Of a stretch of DNA of 64,000 nucleotides, positions 23,781 through 36,932 are shown in pieces (the first letter of the stretch is position 1; every line of letters starts with the position of its first letter). A program made the position numbers and the translations under genes. The stretch is from assembly GCA_033398695.1 (NCBI GenBank), contig CM065812.1, positions 135,848,858 through 135,912,857 of the forward strand, written 5' to 3'. The notes beneath the pieces are model-generated. The model made no database searches, had not been told where the DNA came from, and saw nothing but the letters and a program-made list of their open reading frames with translations. The stretch is from Orobanche coerulescens. Lineage: Eukaryota > Streptophyta > Magnoliopsida > Lamiales > Orobanchaceae.

Positions 23781-25993
23781 ATGAGTACCGAGTTTGATGA
23801 CTTCTTAAAAGAACTAGGAATAGTGTCACAATTGACTCCTCCAGCTACTCCACAATTAAATGGTGCATCAGAAAGAAGGAACCGAACCTTGTTGGACATG
23901 GTTCGCTCCATGCTTAACTACACTGATCTATCAATTTATCTGTGGGGTCATGCGCTCCTTACTGCAGCACATATCTTGAACATATGTCCTTTTAAATCTA
24001 TTCCTAAGACTCCACATGAGATGTGGAGAGGTAGAAAACCAAGTCTTAATCACATTAGGATTTGGGGATGCCCTGCTTATGTCAAGAAGACTAAAGTAGA
24101 GAAATTGGAAGCTAGGTCTATGAAAGGTCGTTTCATAGGATATCCAGGGGATTCTATGGGATATCTATTCTACATGCACGAAGATCATAGGATCATCATT
24201 TCTATACAAGCATACTTCCTGGAAGATCAGTTTATTCAGGAAGGAGGCGCAGGTAGAAATATTTCTTTGGAAGAAATTAAAGAAACACCAAATGAGACAC
24301 CTGTGCAAGATATTAGAACCGAACCTTTTAAAATACAAACACAACCTCGCAAGTCTAGTAGAATTTCTCAATTACCTGAGAGGTATGGCTATCTGCATCA
24401 AGAGAAAGTGGGTGTCCATGAGATGATAAAAAGTAGTCAAGAGAATGATCCTTCTACATACGATCAAGCGATAGTAGATGTTGACTCCGCCAAGTGGCAA
24501 GAAGATATGGAAGCTGAGATAGACTCAATGCATGCCAATCAGGTCTGGATTTTAGTATATCGTCCTAAAGGCATAGTGCCTATTGGAAACAAATATATCT
24601 ATAAAAGAAAGACTGATGGAGATGGCAAGGTTGATACCTATAAGGCCAGGCTTGTGGCAAAGGGTTATTCCCAAAGAGAAAGAATCGAATACTTCGAGAC
24701 ATTCTCGCCTGTAGATATGATTAAGTCTATTCGCATGATACTTGCCATAACAGCCCACTTAGATTATGAAATATTGCAAATGGATGTGGAAACGGCATTC
24801 CTAAATGGATTCCTCGAGGAGGAGATTTACATGAAACAACCTAAGGGATTCATATCTCAAACCAGTATTTAGAAAGTATGCAAACTTTAGCGTGCCATTT
24901 ATGGACTAAAGCAAAGCTTCGTGAAGTTGGAATCTTTGTTTTAACGAAACAGTCAAAGAGTTTGATTTTGTCCAAGACGAAGAGGAGCCCTGTATTTAAA
25001 AGAAGGTTAGTGGGACAAAAAATGTGTTCTTAATACTATATGTAGATGACATTCTACTTATAGGAAACGATGTAGGAATGCTCAGTTCTGTGAAAGCTTG
25101 GCTTTCCAAAGAGTTCTCAATGAAAGACTTGGGAGAAGCAACTTATATTCTGGGTATTCGCCTCTACCGGGATAGAGCGAATAGAATGTTAGGTATTTCC
25201 CAAGCCCTATATATAGAAAAGATCCTGAAGCGATTTAGGATGGAAGATTCTAAAAGAGGGTTCCTTCCTATACAACATGGTACAAAACTTTCTTTAGAGA
25301 TGTGTCCTCAATGTGAGGAAAACAGAAAGAAAATGAGTAAGGTGCCTTATACTTCGGCAGTAGGTAGACTCATGTACGATATGATTTGCACTAGACCATA
25401 AATTGCCTATGTTATGAGCGTAGTAAGTCGGTTTCAGTCAAATCTAGGGCAGAAACATTAGAGTGCTGTAAAGAACATTCTTAAGTACCTTAGGAGGACT
25501 AAAGACTTGGTTCTTACATACGGACTCAGATTTTTTGGGGGACATGGATTCTCAGATGTCCACATCAGGGTATATCTTTACTCTGAATCGTGGGGCAGTT
25601 TCTTGGAGAAGTGCCAAGTAAAGTTCGAATGCTATCTCTACATGTCAAGCCAAATATCAGGCAGCCACGGAGGCTGCTAAAGAAGCTCTTTGGATTAAGA
25701 AGTTCACTGAGGAACTTCAAGTGGTTCCTAATGCAGAGAAGCCCGTGACGCTGTTTTGTGACAATGACGGAGCTGTTGCACAGTCTAAGGAGCCTAGGGC
25801 TCACCACAACACCAAACACATTTTGAGAAAATATCATTTTGTTAGCGAAATGGTTCAGGAAGGAAATGTTATACTGCAGAGAGTAGACACAGCAAATAAC
25901 GTTGCTGATCCGCTTATCAAGCCACTATCTCAGAAGGTCTTAGAGAGACATCTAGAGAGTGTGGGTATTAGATACCATAGTTTATGGCATTGA
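23781..25993 (+). pseudogene. Copia INT2 integrase C half-RT-RNase H
   Basis: A 363-codon frame (23781-24872) covers the integrase Glu region (NGASERRNRTLLDM), the IN tail and the RT N part (MDVETAFLNGF). It ends at a private TAG (24870-24872); the shared TAG (24888-24890) and shared one-base insertion follow. The TAC to TAA change in CIYKKV is shared with INT1. The RT active site YVDD is intact (from 25024). Further stops appear near 25399. A 32 bp deletion near 25524 removes part of RNase H just before the YTDSD Asp, and a TAA replaces the Gln of AKQSST. The C-terminus has lost the normal TGA and runs three codons further. Confidence 0.9.
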
Positions 25994-26008
25994 GTGCAAG
26001 TGGGAGAT

Positions 26009-27966
26009 TGTTAGGAATATGCTCTTGAATGCCACTCAGAGGATGAGAGAGTGAGAGTATTGTCTTGTTATTATGAATATTCAATAAGGTATTTATTATT
26101 TCTATATTATTGTATACCACAGGCATTGTGATTTGGTATATAAAATAATAGTTCTTGCATTTGAGAGCAAACATTCTACTCCTTATGGAGATAAGGAGAT
26201 AGGCACAGGAAGTATTTAGGGCTCGAATGCTTAACTGCTTTGCAAGTCGATAACACTTAACTGAGCACTAAATTTAGATAAGACTTGTAGAACGTGTACT
26301 TTGACATGTAGAGTGCCTGTATTCACTAAGGGTTAGTGGGAGCATATGTTATATATATGTTAATGGGATTAGGAATCTCGAACACGACTCATCTCGATTC
26401 GGTCCCATGGATATCAATCTGGGATTGTCAATGACTGAATCGAAAGGTTGTGATAGGTATACGTGGACCTTTGACTTGAGGTTTCAGTAGGAGATGTGCT
26501 TGTGACATTAAGTTAGTCATTAGAGTAGTTCGATCCAATCGCCAGTTGGTGGGGTCAACCTCGAAATGCAACTTAATGGGCAAGTAGCAGTCTCTACTGA
26601 ATACCAAGATAGAATTATTTCTCCTCTAAGTGAGCAGGTAAATGTCCTATGCGGTTAATGGCAAATGAGATCATAATTCTTTAGCCAAAGCAGTTAAAGC
26701 TAGTTGTATTTAATACACAAGAGCTCGGTGATCTTGATTTGCATTAACAGAAAGTATGGAGTCAAGTTACAGTAGGGTTTGACTTTACCGTAACCATAAT
26801 ACTTGACCGGGACATATGATTGAAGGGTTTATACATATACGGTATTCACGACATAATGGTTTTGAATGATCCGATCATTCGTTCTTAGTTGGGTTACGGT
26901 ACGGAGCACTAGACTGGCTAAGTATTACCCGTACTCTTTGGTTCCTGCCATTGCCGACTAAGACGGACCTATGGAGTCGCGCACAAGGATATTTGATGGA
27001 TAAAATATGTATTTATTATCTCTTCATTAATATTGGATATTGGATATCTAATTTGATTTATTTGATAAATCATGCGGTCTTGTGAATTGAAATTAATTAC
27101 CAAGTGATTAATTTAATTCATAAATAATTATTTCTTGGAAATATATTATTATAATTTTATATTTGATAAAATTAATTAATTATATTAATTAATTAAGTAT
27201 AAATACATTTGAGATAAAACGAAGTGTATTTAACGGACTAGACACGCGAACGTCCGATACATGAACCGAGTGGCTCAGATCGTTTTCTCACCTAACACTA
27301 TGTGGCTGCCCCCTCCCTCTTTAGTCTTTCCTCTTAGCTTCCATGTAGCTCCATGTGATGTGAGGTGTGTTAGTTTTATATTAAGAGATGAGGATAAATG
27401 GATGACATATCTTATCTCATTATTTGATCTCATTTTGGTTATATAAAATATGGATGTCTTTCATTAGATGATGACTTGACAAACACACACACACAAAAAC
27501 ATAACTTCAGCCGTGAGCTAAGGTTGGGAGGGAGAAAAATTTATTCTCTTTTTCTTGTTCATCCTTGAGATAAAAAAAAGGAAGAAGAGAAGAGAAGAAA
27601 AATATCGTATCAATTCTTAGCCGTGTTCTTTGAGAACGAATTGATATTTTATTTTTTCGATCAATATCCGACGCATAATAAAGTACATACAGTCGGCATT
27701 TTCGGTATTTGATCATTTATCAAGGTAGAACGAATCGAATTCGTGTTCGTGTTGGTGATCGGAAACAATCAAAGGTTGGCTCGTGAAATTTTCCTTCAAG
27801 AAGATATTATTAAAGGTCTACAAGGGTATGGCTTATAAATTTTATCTTCGTCATTTATATTCGTTTATACGATGCTTGATCGATCCGTTTTTGGAGTTTG
27901 GTAATATCCGGTTGGACCGGTTTATTTTTCGCTGTGTATCTTGACTTTAATCACCGAATCCCAACA
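26009..27966 (+). repeat. Copia array LTR3 (1,958 bp)
   Basis: Shared LTR between INT2 and INT3, with a polypurine tract on the left and PBS on the right. It lacks the ataattttatt duplication present in LTR2 and LTR4. Confidence 0.92.
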
Positions 27967-29608
27967 GTGGTATCAGAGCGTGGTCTATGCGATCGTATAT
28001 TCGATATTAGCATTTGGAATGCTTGGTTATTTTCTTTTATGATTTGAGATCATAATTGTTTTAATGGTAATATTAATTGTGCATCTAAAAATTATTTTTC
28101 CTGATTTTATGTTATAATATAAATCTATTTTTCTTTCGAAAAACTGATTTAAATGTGTAATATAAAAATTAGAAAAATATTATTTTTAGATTCGAGATGA
28201 AAAAACGAGCCAGAAAAATGGCCGGACCCGGCAGCTCGGGGCTGCTGGGGGCTACCGGGACTGCCCGGCAGCAAGTTGCCTGCCGAGAGAGGCCGACAAC
28301 AAGTTGCCTGCCGAGAGGCGAGGCGCCTAACACTTGGTCAATGCTCATTTGGGTGAGCAACCTGTCGGCCGGGCTTGGCCCGCGCCTTGTGTTTTTCGAC
28401 TCCGTTTTTATATTTCGTTCGGTAAATTAATTTCCTGCAAATTAAATTGGATTTAATTTGATCAAAATATAATATGGTAATTTTATTTTTAAGGGAATTA
28501 ATTTAATGAAATATTTATTTTGTCCGGAATAAATCAAAATTAACGATTACGTGAATTGGATTAATTCTAATTGTTGGATTAATTTTTGTTGATTAGATCA
28601 ATATTTAGATTAGTCATTATTACTATTTATTTAGTGTGATTGTTTCATTAATTTAGAATGGGGAAGTAGTTCATGGACCTAGTTTTGAATTGTTTGTTTT
28701 GTTCGATTGGATTGTAAAGGCCGTTTTGAGCCTATTTATTTTACTAAAAAATTTGTATAGGATGCAATTTTTCAAATGTAAAATTTATATGTAATCACGA
28801 AGATTGAAGGAAGAACCGTTCGAGAAACAAAGATTCGAGACCGACGACATGTAATTAGATTACGATGTTTTTGTTCTAGGAACGGTCCATGAACTGCATG
28901 TTGTTAGTTTTAGGTTGTGTGTGTTTTCATATTGTATGACAAACAAACAAACCGACAAACTGCGCTTATAAACGGATTAATATGGAAAGTGTAACATATA
29001 ATCGCGTTAATACTCCCACTTACAAACACTAAGTTACAAAAGTTATGAGGTTTCCTACCCTCCATCAAACTCATGGAAAATTGAAATCTAAACCGGAATA
29101 TTATGCTTTCGAATATGTGCGGGTAATATTTTTGGGGAAGGTTGATAAATTACTAGAGTGCATTAGATGCCTTTGGTTGTAACAAATCAAACCCCTAGAA
29201 ACCGTATGGGTGGCCGGGTAAGATTCAATTGTCAGACTAATAGGAGTTGACAGTTTAAACTTAGATAGTTCAACGAACTATAGAAATCGAATGGGTTGAG
29301 GGCAAGTGAACTAGGGGTAAAAGAAGATCGAATCATCCATTAGATGGGTTGGTGTTAGACACCACTTTGCAAGGAATAATAGAATAGAAACCATATGGGT
29401 TGCCCTCTATTAAACTTTGTAAAAAACTCGATCACCACTAAGAAGTCAACCGTGACTTCTGGATTTCACATGGAAGTGTGCAAATGCCGATAAAATAATG
29501 GGAGCCGAGTTATGAATAAAGAAAGTCCTTAAATTCTTTACACTAATCATAATTAAACAATCAATAACGAATCTTAAATTATTCTCTGCAATTAACAAAT
29601 CTCTCAAA
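27967..29608 (+). other. INT3 leader with PBS and GC-rich variable segment
   Basis: PBS at 27968-27979. The variable segment at 28220-28384 (165 bp, the longest) includes two copies of caagttgcctgccgagag separated by a short spacer. Short frames through it on either strand are not conserved between copies. No gene is supported up to 29609. Confidence 0.8.
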
Positions 29609-31298
29609 ATGACAATGAATCCACTCGCTATACTACTTGAAAAGAATGTCATGACTGGTCCGAACTATGTACACTGGATTCAGAACTGGAGGATTGTCCT
29701 CACTTGGAAATGCTGGGATACGTCTTGGAGGCGGATATTCCAGCAGCTCCTGCAAGAACCCGAGCCAATAAGGAAGATGTCGATGCCCATGAGAAATGGA
29801 TAATAGACAATGTAAGAGTGTGGGGGTATATGTTAGGCTCAATGACGAATGAGCTTCAACGTGCCCATGAAAAGATGATGTCTTCGAGAGCTAGCTTAGC
29901 GCACCTGGCTGAGCTCTATGGAGAGCATAGTCGAACTGCTAGATATGAGATATCAAAGCAATTATTCGGAACCAGGATGAAGGAAGGAGAGAAGGTTGGG
30001 GGACCATGTCCTCAAAATGATCTCGATGATTGAGAGATTTAAAGCTCTTGATTTTCAGATGCATTCATCTCTCCAAACTGACCTTATACTGCAGTCACTT
30101 CCTGACTCTTTTTCCCAATTTATCATGAACTTAAACTGCAATGAGATTGCAAGCAATTTAGCTGGGCTAATGAACAAACTGATGACTGCATAGTCTCAGA
30201 TGAAGATAAAGGGAAAAGAAGCTGCACTTGTGATTTCTTCTGGGACTTGGAAGTCCAAGAATAATAAGAAAAAGAACAAAAAGCAGTTAGGTCCAATATC
30301 TAAGATTGATAAGGGAAAGGGCAATGCCCCAATAGTTCAAAAGAGCAAGAGGGCCAAGAAAATGGATGTATGCCTCAACTTCGGTGAGCTAGGCCACTGG
30401 AAGAGGTACTGTCCAAAGCTTGACCATAATGCCCCTTCAGGTACGGAACTACTGGTTTTAGAAACAAATTATTCTATAACTGTATATTCTACTTCTTGGA
30501 TACTTGATTCCGATGCGAGTTCTCACATTTGTACAATGAATCAGGATCTGGAACGAAGTAGGAAGCTGGATTTAGGCGAGGTGATGGTCACCGTCGGAAG
30601 TGGACATAGTGTTGAGGCTTCTGATATTGAATTCCTTATGTTGAATTTAGAATATGGTTTTATTCTTAATTTAGATGATGTACTTGCTTTGCCCAAGGGG
30701 CACAAGGATATTTTAGCAATTCCGGTCATGGACCGAAAGGGATTTTACTTCTTTATTAGAGATGGATACTGTCGTTCTTATTTCAGAAATAAATTGGTTG
30801 GTACTGCTACATTATTAAATGGTTTATACTATTTGAATCTAAAGAATAAAACAATTGTGAACTATAACTAGGAAGCGTGATAGGGATGAAACAAATCAAG
30901 CACTTAAGTGGCATCTTAGACTTGGTCATATTGGTCACACCAAGGTTCATAAAATGGAGAAAGATGGGCTTACGGGTCCATTGGGATCTGATCCCTATCC
31001 AACTTGTGAATCTTGCCTTCAAGGCAAAATGACTAAGTTACCCTTCGCAGGGACTTTTGAAAGAGCTGCTGAAAAACTTGGATTGATCCATACCGACGTC
31101 TGTGGCCCTTTTGAAGTGGCACGAGATTGCTTTCAGTATTTCATTATATTCACTGATGACCATACTAGGTATGGGTTCGTGTACTTAGTGAAATACAAGT
31201 CTGAAGCTTTTGATAAATTCAAGGAATTTAAAGCCCTAGTTGAAAATCAAACAGGTAACTGTGTTAAGACTCTTCAGTCAGACCAAGGTGGTGAGTAA
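29609..31298 (+). pseudogene. Copia INT3 gag-protease-integrase N half
   Basis: Gag begins at 29609 (MTMNPLAIL), with the shared frame change near 29703. A private one-base insertion near 30000 and a TAG at 30191-30193 break it further. The knuckle at 30371-30412 has the shared Phe substitution and the protease has DSD (30506-30514). A two-base loss near 30860 (gtgaactataac) shifts the frame before the HHCC domain, which resumes at 30954 with CESCLQGK. Integrase HTDVCGPF and LQSDQGGE precede the shared TAA at 31296-31298. Confidence 0.9.
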
Positions 31299-33342
31299 AT
31301 GAGTACCGAGTTTGATGACTTCTTAAAAGAACTAGGAATAGTGTCACAATTAGATGTGGAGAGGTAGAAAACGAAGTCTTAATCACATTAGGATTTGGGA
31401 ATGCCCTGCTTATGTCAAGAAGACTAAAGTAGAGAAATTGGAAGCTAGGTCTATGAAAGGTCATTGCATAGGATGATTCTATGGGATATCTATTCTACAT
31501 GCACGAAGATCATAGGATCATCATTGCTATACAAGCATACTTCCTGGAAGATCAGTTTATTCAGGAAGGAGGCGCAGGTAGAAATATTTCTTTGGAAGAA
31601 ATAAAAGAAACACCAAATGAGACACCTGTGCAAGATATTAGAACCGAACCTTCTAAAATACAAACACAACCTCGCAAGTCTAGTAGAATTTCTCAATTAC
31701 CTGAGAGGTATGGCTATCTGCATCAAGAGGAAGTGGGTGTCCATGAGATGACAAAAAATAGTCAAGAGAATGATCCTTCTACATACGATCAAGCGATAGT
31801 AGATGTTGACTCCGCCAAGTGGCAAGAAAATATGGAAGCTGAGATAGACTCAATGCATGCTAATCAGGTCTGGACTTTAGTAGATCGTCCTAAAGGTATA
31901 GTGCCTATTGGAAACAAATATATCTATAAAAGAAAGACTGGTGGAGATGGCAAGGTTGATACCTATAAGGCCAGGCTTGTGGCAAAGGGTTATTCCCAAA
32001 GAGAAGGATCGAATACTTCGAGACCTTCTCGCCTGTAGATATGATTAAGTCTATTCGCATGATGCTTGCCATAGCAGCCCACTTAGATTATGAAATATGG
32101 CAAATGGATGTGGAAACGGCATTCCTAAATAGATTCCTCGAGGAGGAGATTTACATGGAACAACCTAAGGGATTCATATCTCAAACCAGTATTCATAAAG
32201 TATGCAAACTTTAGCGTGCCATTTATGGACTGAAGCAAAGCTTCGCAAAGTTGGAATCTTTGTTTTAACGAAACAGTCAAAGAGTTTGATTTTGTCCAAG
32301 ACGAAGAGGAGCCCTGTATTTACAAGAAGGTTAGTGGGAGAAAAATTATGTTCTTAATACTATATATAGATGACATTCTACTTATAGGAAACGATGTAGG
32401 AATGCTCAGTTCTGTGAAAGCTTGGCTTTCCAAAGAGTTCTCAATGAAAGACTTGGGAGAAGCAACCTATATTCTGGGTATTCGCCTCTACCGGGATAGA
32501 GCGAACAGAATGTTAGGTATTTCCCAAGCCCTCTATATAGAAAAGATCCTGAAGCGATTTAGGATGGAAGATTCTAAAAGAAGGTTCCTTCCTATACAAC
32601 ATGGTACAAAACTTTCTTTAGAGATGTGTCCTCAAAGTGAGGAAAACAGAAACAAAATGAGTAAGGTTCCCTATGCTTCGGAAGTAGGTAGCCTAATGTA
32701 CTATATGATTTGCACTAGACCAGAAATTGCCTATGTTATGAGCGTAGTAAGTCAGTTTCAGTCAAATATAGGGCAAGAACATTAGACTGCTGTAAAAATA
32801 TTCTTAAGTACCTTAGGAGGACTAAAGACTTGGTTCTTACATACGGCGGTGGAGAACTTAGAGTGATGGGTTATACAGACTCAGATTTTTTGGGGGACAT
32901 GGATGCTCAGATGTCCATATCAGGCTATATCTTTACTCTGAATCGTGGGGCAGTTTCTTGGAGAAGTGCCAAGCAAAGTTCCACTGCTATCTCTACATGT
33001 CAAGCCAAATATCAAGCAGCCACGGAGGCTGCTAAAGGAGCTTTTTGGATTAAGAAGTTCACTGAGGAACTTCAAGTGGTTCCTAATGCAGAGAAGCCCG
33101 TGACGCTGTTTTGTGGCAGTGACGGAGCTGTTGCACAGTCTAAGGAGCCTAGGGCTCACCACAACACCAAACACATTTTGAGAAAATATCATTTTGTTAA
33201 AGAAATGGTTCAGGAAGCAAATATTATACTGCAGAGAGTAGACACAGCAAATAACGTTGCTGATCCGCTTATCAAGCCACTATCTCAGAAAGTCTTAGAG
33301 AGACATCTGGAGAGTGTGGGTATTAGATACCATAGTTTATGA
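31299..33342 (+). pseudogene. Copia INT3 integrase C half-RT-RNase H
   Basis: A deletion of about 185 bp near 31351 (compared with INT2) removes the integrase catalytic Glu region, and a smaller one near 31475 follows. The IN tail and RT N part are read from 31481; a one-base loss near 32009 changes the frame. The shared TAG is at 32212-32214, followed by the shared one-base insertion. CIYKKV is intact here, unlike INT1 and INT2. The RT active site is YIDD (from 32348). RNase H is read to 33342 with YTDSD, but CDND has become CGSD. The ADPLIKPLSQ end and normal stop are present. Confidence 0.9.
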
Positions 33343-33363
33343 CATTGAGTGCAAGTGGGAGAT

Positions 33364-35321
33364 TGTTAGGAATATGCTCTTGAATTCCACTGAGAGGATG
33401 AGAGAGTGAGAACATTGTCTTGTTATTATAAATATTAAATAAGACATTTATTATTTCTATATTATTGTATACCACAGGCATTGTGATTTGGTATATAAAA
33501 TAATAGTTCTTGCATTTGAGAGCAAACATTCCACTCCTTATGGTGATAATGAGATATGCACTGGAAGTATTTAGGGCTCGAATGCTTAACTGGTTTGCAA
33601 GTCGATAAAACTTAACTAGGCACTAAATTTATATAAGACTTGTAGAATGTGTACTTTGACATGTAGAGTGCCTGTATTCACTAAGGGTTAGTGGGAGCAC
33701 GCGTTATATGTATGTTAATGGGATTAGGAATCTCGAACACGACTCATCTCGATTCGGTCACATGGATATCAATCTGGGATTGTCAATGACTGAATCGAAA
33801 GGTTGTGATAGGTATACGTGGACCTTTGACTTGAGGTTTCAGTAGGAGATGTGCTTGTGACATTAAGTTACTCATTAGAGTAGTTCGATCCAATCGCAGT
33901 TGGTGGGGTCAACCTCGAAATGCAACTTAGTGGGCAAGTAGCAGTCTCTACCGAATACCAAGATAAAATTATTTCTCCTGTAAGTGAGCAGGCAAATGTC
34001 CTATGCGGTTAATGTCAAATGAGATCATAATTCTTTGGCCAAAGCAGTTAAAGCTAGTTGTATTTAATACACAAGAGCTCGGTGATCTCGATTTGCATTA
34101 ACAGAAAGCATAGAGTCAAGTTACAGTAGGGTTTGACTTTACCGTAACCATAATACTTGACCGGGACATATGATTGAAGGGTTTATACATATACGGTATT
34201 CACGACATAATGGTTTTGAATGATCCGATCATTCGTTCTTAGTTGGGTTACGGTACGGAGCACTAGACTGGCTAAGTGTTACCCGTACTCTTTGGTTCCT
34301 CCCATTGCCGACTATGACAGACCTATGGAGTCGCGCAAAAGGATATTTGATGGATAAAATATGTATTTATTATCTCTTCATTAATATTGGATATTGAATA
34401 TCTAATTTGATTTATTTGATAAATCATGCGGTCTTGTGAATTGAAATTAATTACCGAGTGATTAATTTAATTCATAAATAATTATTTCTTGGAAATATAT
34501 TATTATAATTTTATTATAATTTTATATTTGATAAAATTAATTAATTAGATTAATTAATTAAGTATAAATACATTTGAGATAAAACGAAGTGTATTTAATG
34601 GACTAGACACGCGAACGTCCGATACATGAACCGAGTGGCTCGGATCGTTTTCTCACCTAACACCATGTGGCCGGCCCCTCCCTCTTTCCTCTTAGCTTCC
34701 ATGTAGCTCCACGTGATGTGGGGTGTGTTAGTTTTATATTAAGAGATGAGGACAAATGGATGAGATATCTTATCTCATTATTTGATCTCATTTTGGTTAT
34801 ATAAAATATGAATGTCTTTCATTAGATGATGACTTGAGAAACACACACACACACAAAAACACAACTTCAGCCGTGAGCTAAGGTTGGGAGGGAGAAAAAT
34901 TTATTTTCTTTTCTTGTTCATCTTTGAGAGAAAGAAAAGGAAGAAGAGAAGAGAAGAAGAATATCGTATCAATTCCTAGCCGTGTTCTTTGAGAACGAAT
35001 TGATATTTTATTTTTTCGATCAATATCCGATGCATGATAAAGTAGAGACACTCGGCATTTTCGGTATTTGATCATTCATCAAGCTAGAACGAATCGAATT
35101 TCTGTTCGTGTTGGTGACCGGAAACAATCAAAGGTTAGCTCGTGAAATTTTCCTTCAAGAAGATATTAAAGGTCTACGAGGGTATGACTTATAAATTTTA
35201 TCTTCGTCATTTATATTCGTTTATACGATGCTTGATCGATCCGTTTTTGGGGTTTGGTTTATCCGGTTGGACCGATTTATTTTTCGCTGTGTATCTTGAT
35301 TTTAATCACCGAATCCCAACA
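33364..35321 (+). repeat. Copia array LTR4 (1,958 bp)
   Basis: Shared LTR between INT3 and INT4. It has the ataattttatt duplication also present in LTR2, and the same promoter palindrome and TATA block. Confidence 0.92.
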
Positions 35322-36932
35322 GTGGTATCAGAGCGTGGTCTATGCGATCGTATATTCGATATTAGTATTTGGAATGCTTGGTTATTTTCTTCTATGATTT
35401 GAGATCATAATTGTTTTAATTGTTAATATTAATTGTGTATCTAAAAATTATTTTTCCTGATTTTATATTATAATATAAATATATTTTTCTTTTGGAAAAC
35501 TGATTTAAATGTGTAATATAAAAATTAGAAAAATATTATTTTTAGATTCGAGATGAAAAAACGAGCCAGAAAAATGGTCGGACCGTGGCTCGAGCTGCTT
35601 GGGGCTCAGGCCGCCTGACAAGTTGCACGAGAGAGGCGACGGCGCCCGGCTCTTGGTGGCTACTACTCGAGTGAGTGGGCGGCCCCTATCGGGCATGAGC
35701 TTGGCGGACATTGTGTTTTTCGACTCCATTTTTATATTTCGTTCGGTAAATTAATTTCCTACAAATTAAATTGGATTTAATTTGACTAAAATATAATATG
35801 GTAATTTTATTTTTAAGGGAATTAATTTAATGAAATATTTATTTTGTCCGGAATAAATCAAAATTAACGATTACGTGAATTGGATTAATTCTAATTGTTG
35901 GATTAATTTTTGTTGATTAGATCAATATTTAGATTAGTCATTATTACAATTTATTTTATGTGATTGTTTCATTAATTTAGAATGGGGAAGTAGTTCATGG
36001 ACCTAGTTTTGAATTGTTTGTTTTATTCGATTGAATTGTAAAGGCCGTTTTGAGCCTATTTATTTTACTAAAAAATTTGTATATGATGCAATTTTTCAAA
36101 TGTAAAATTTATATGTAATCACGAAGACTGAAGAAAGATCCGTTCGAGAAACAAAGATTCGAGACCGAAGACATGTAATTAGATTACGATGTTTTTGTTC
36201 TAGGAACGGTCCATGAACTGCATGTTGTTAGTTTTAGGTTGTGTGTGTTTTCATATTGTATGACAAACAAACAAACCGACAAACTGCGCTTATAAACGGA
36301 TTAATGTGGAAAGTGTAACATATAATGGCGTTAATACTCCCACTTACAAACACTAAGTTATAAAGGTTACGAGGTTTCCTACCCTCCATCAAACTCATGG
36401 AAAATTGAAATCTAAACCGGAATATTATGCTTTCGAATATGTCCGGGTAGTATTTTTGGGGAAGGTTGATAAATTACTAGAGTGCATTAGATGCCTTTGG
36501 ATGTAACAAATCAAACCCCTAGAAACCGTATGGGTTACCGGGTAAGATTCAATTGTCAGACTAATAGGAGTTGACAGTTTAAACGTAGATAGTTCAACGA
36601 ACCATAGAAACCGAATGGGTTGAGGGCAAGTGAACTAGGGGTAAAAGAAGATCGAATCATCCATTAGATGGGTTGGTGTTAGACACCACTTTGTAAGGAA
36701 TAATAGAATAGAAACCATATGGGTTGCCCTCTATTAAACTTTGTAAAGAACTCGATCACCACTAAGAAGTCAACCGTGACTTTCGGATTTCACATGGAAG
36801 TGTGCAAATGCCGATAAAATAGTGGGAGCCGAGTTATGAATAAAGAATGTCCTTAAATTCTTTACTCTAATCATAATTAAACAATCAATAACGAATCTTA
36901 AATTATTCTCTGTAGTTAACAAATCTCTCAAA
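35322..36932 (+). other. INT4 leader with PBS and GC-rich variable segment
   Basis: PBS at 35323-35334. The variable segment at 35576-35709 (134 bp) has a single shortened gacaagttgcacgagagagg unit and otherwise unrelated GC-rich filler. The rest matches the other leaders. No gene is supported. Confidence 0.8.
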
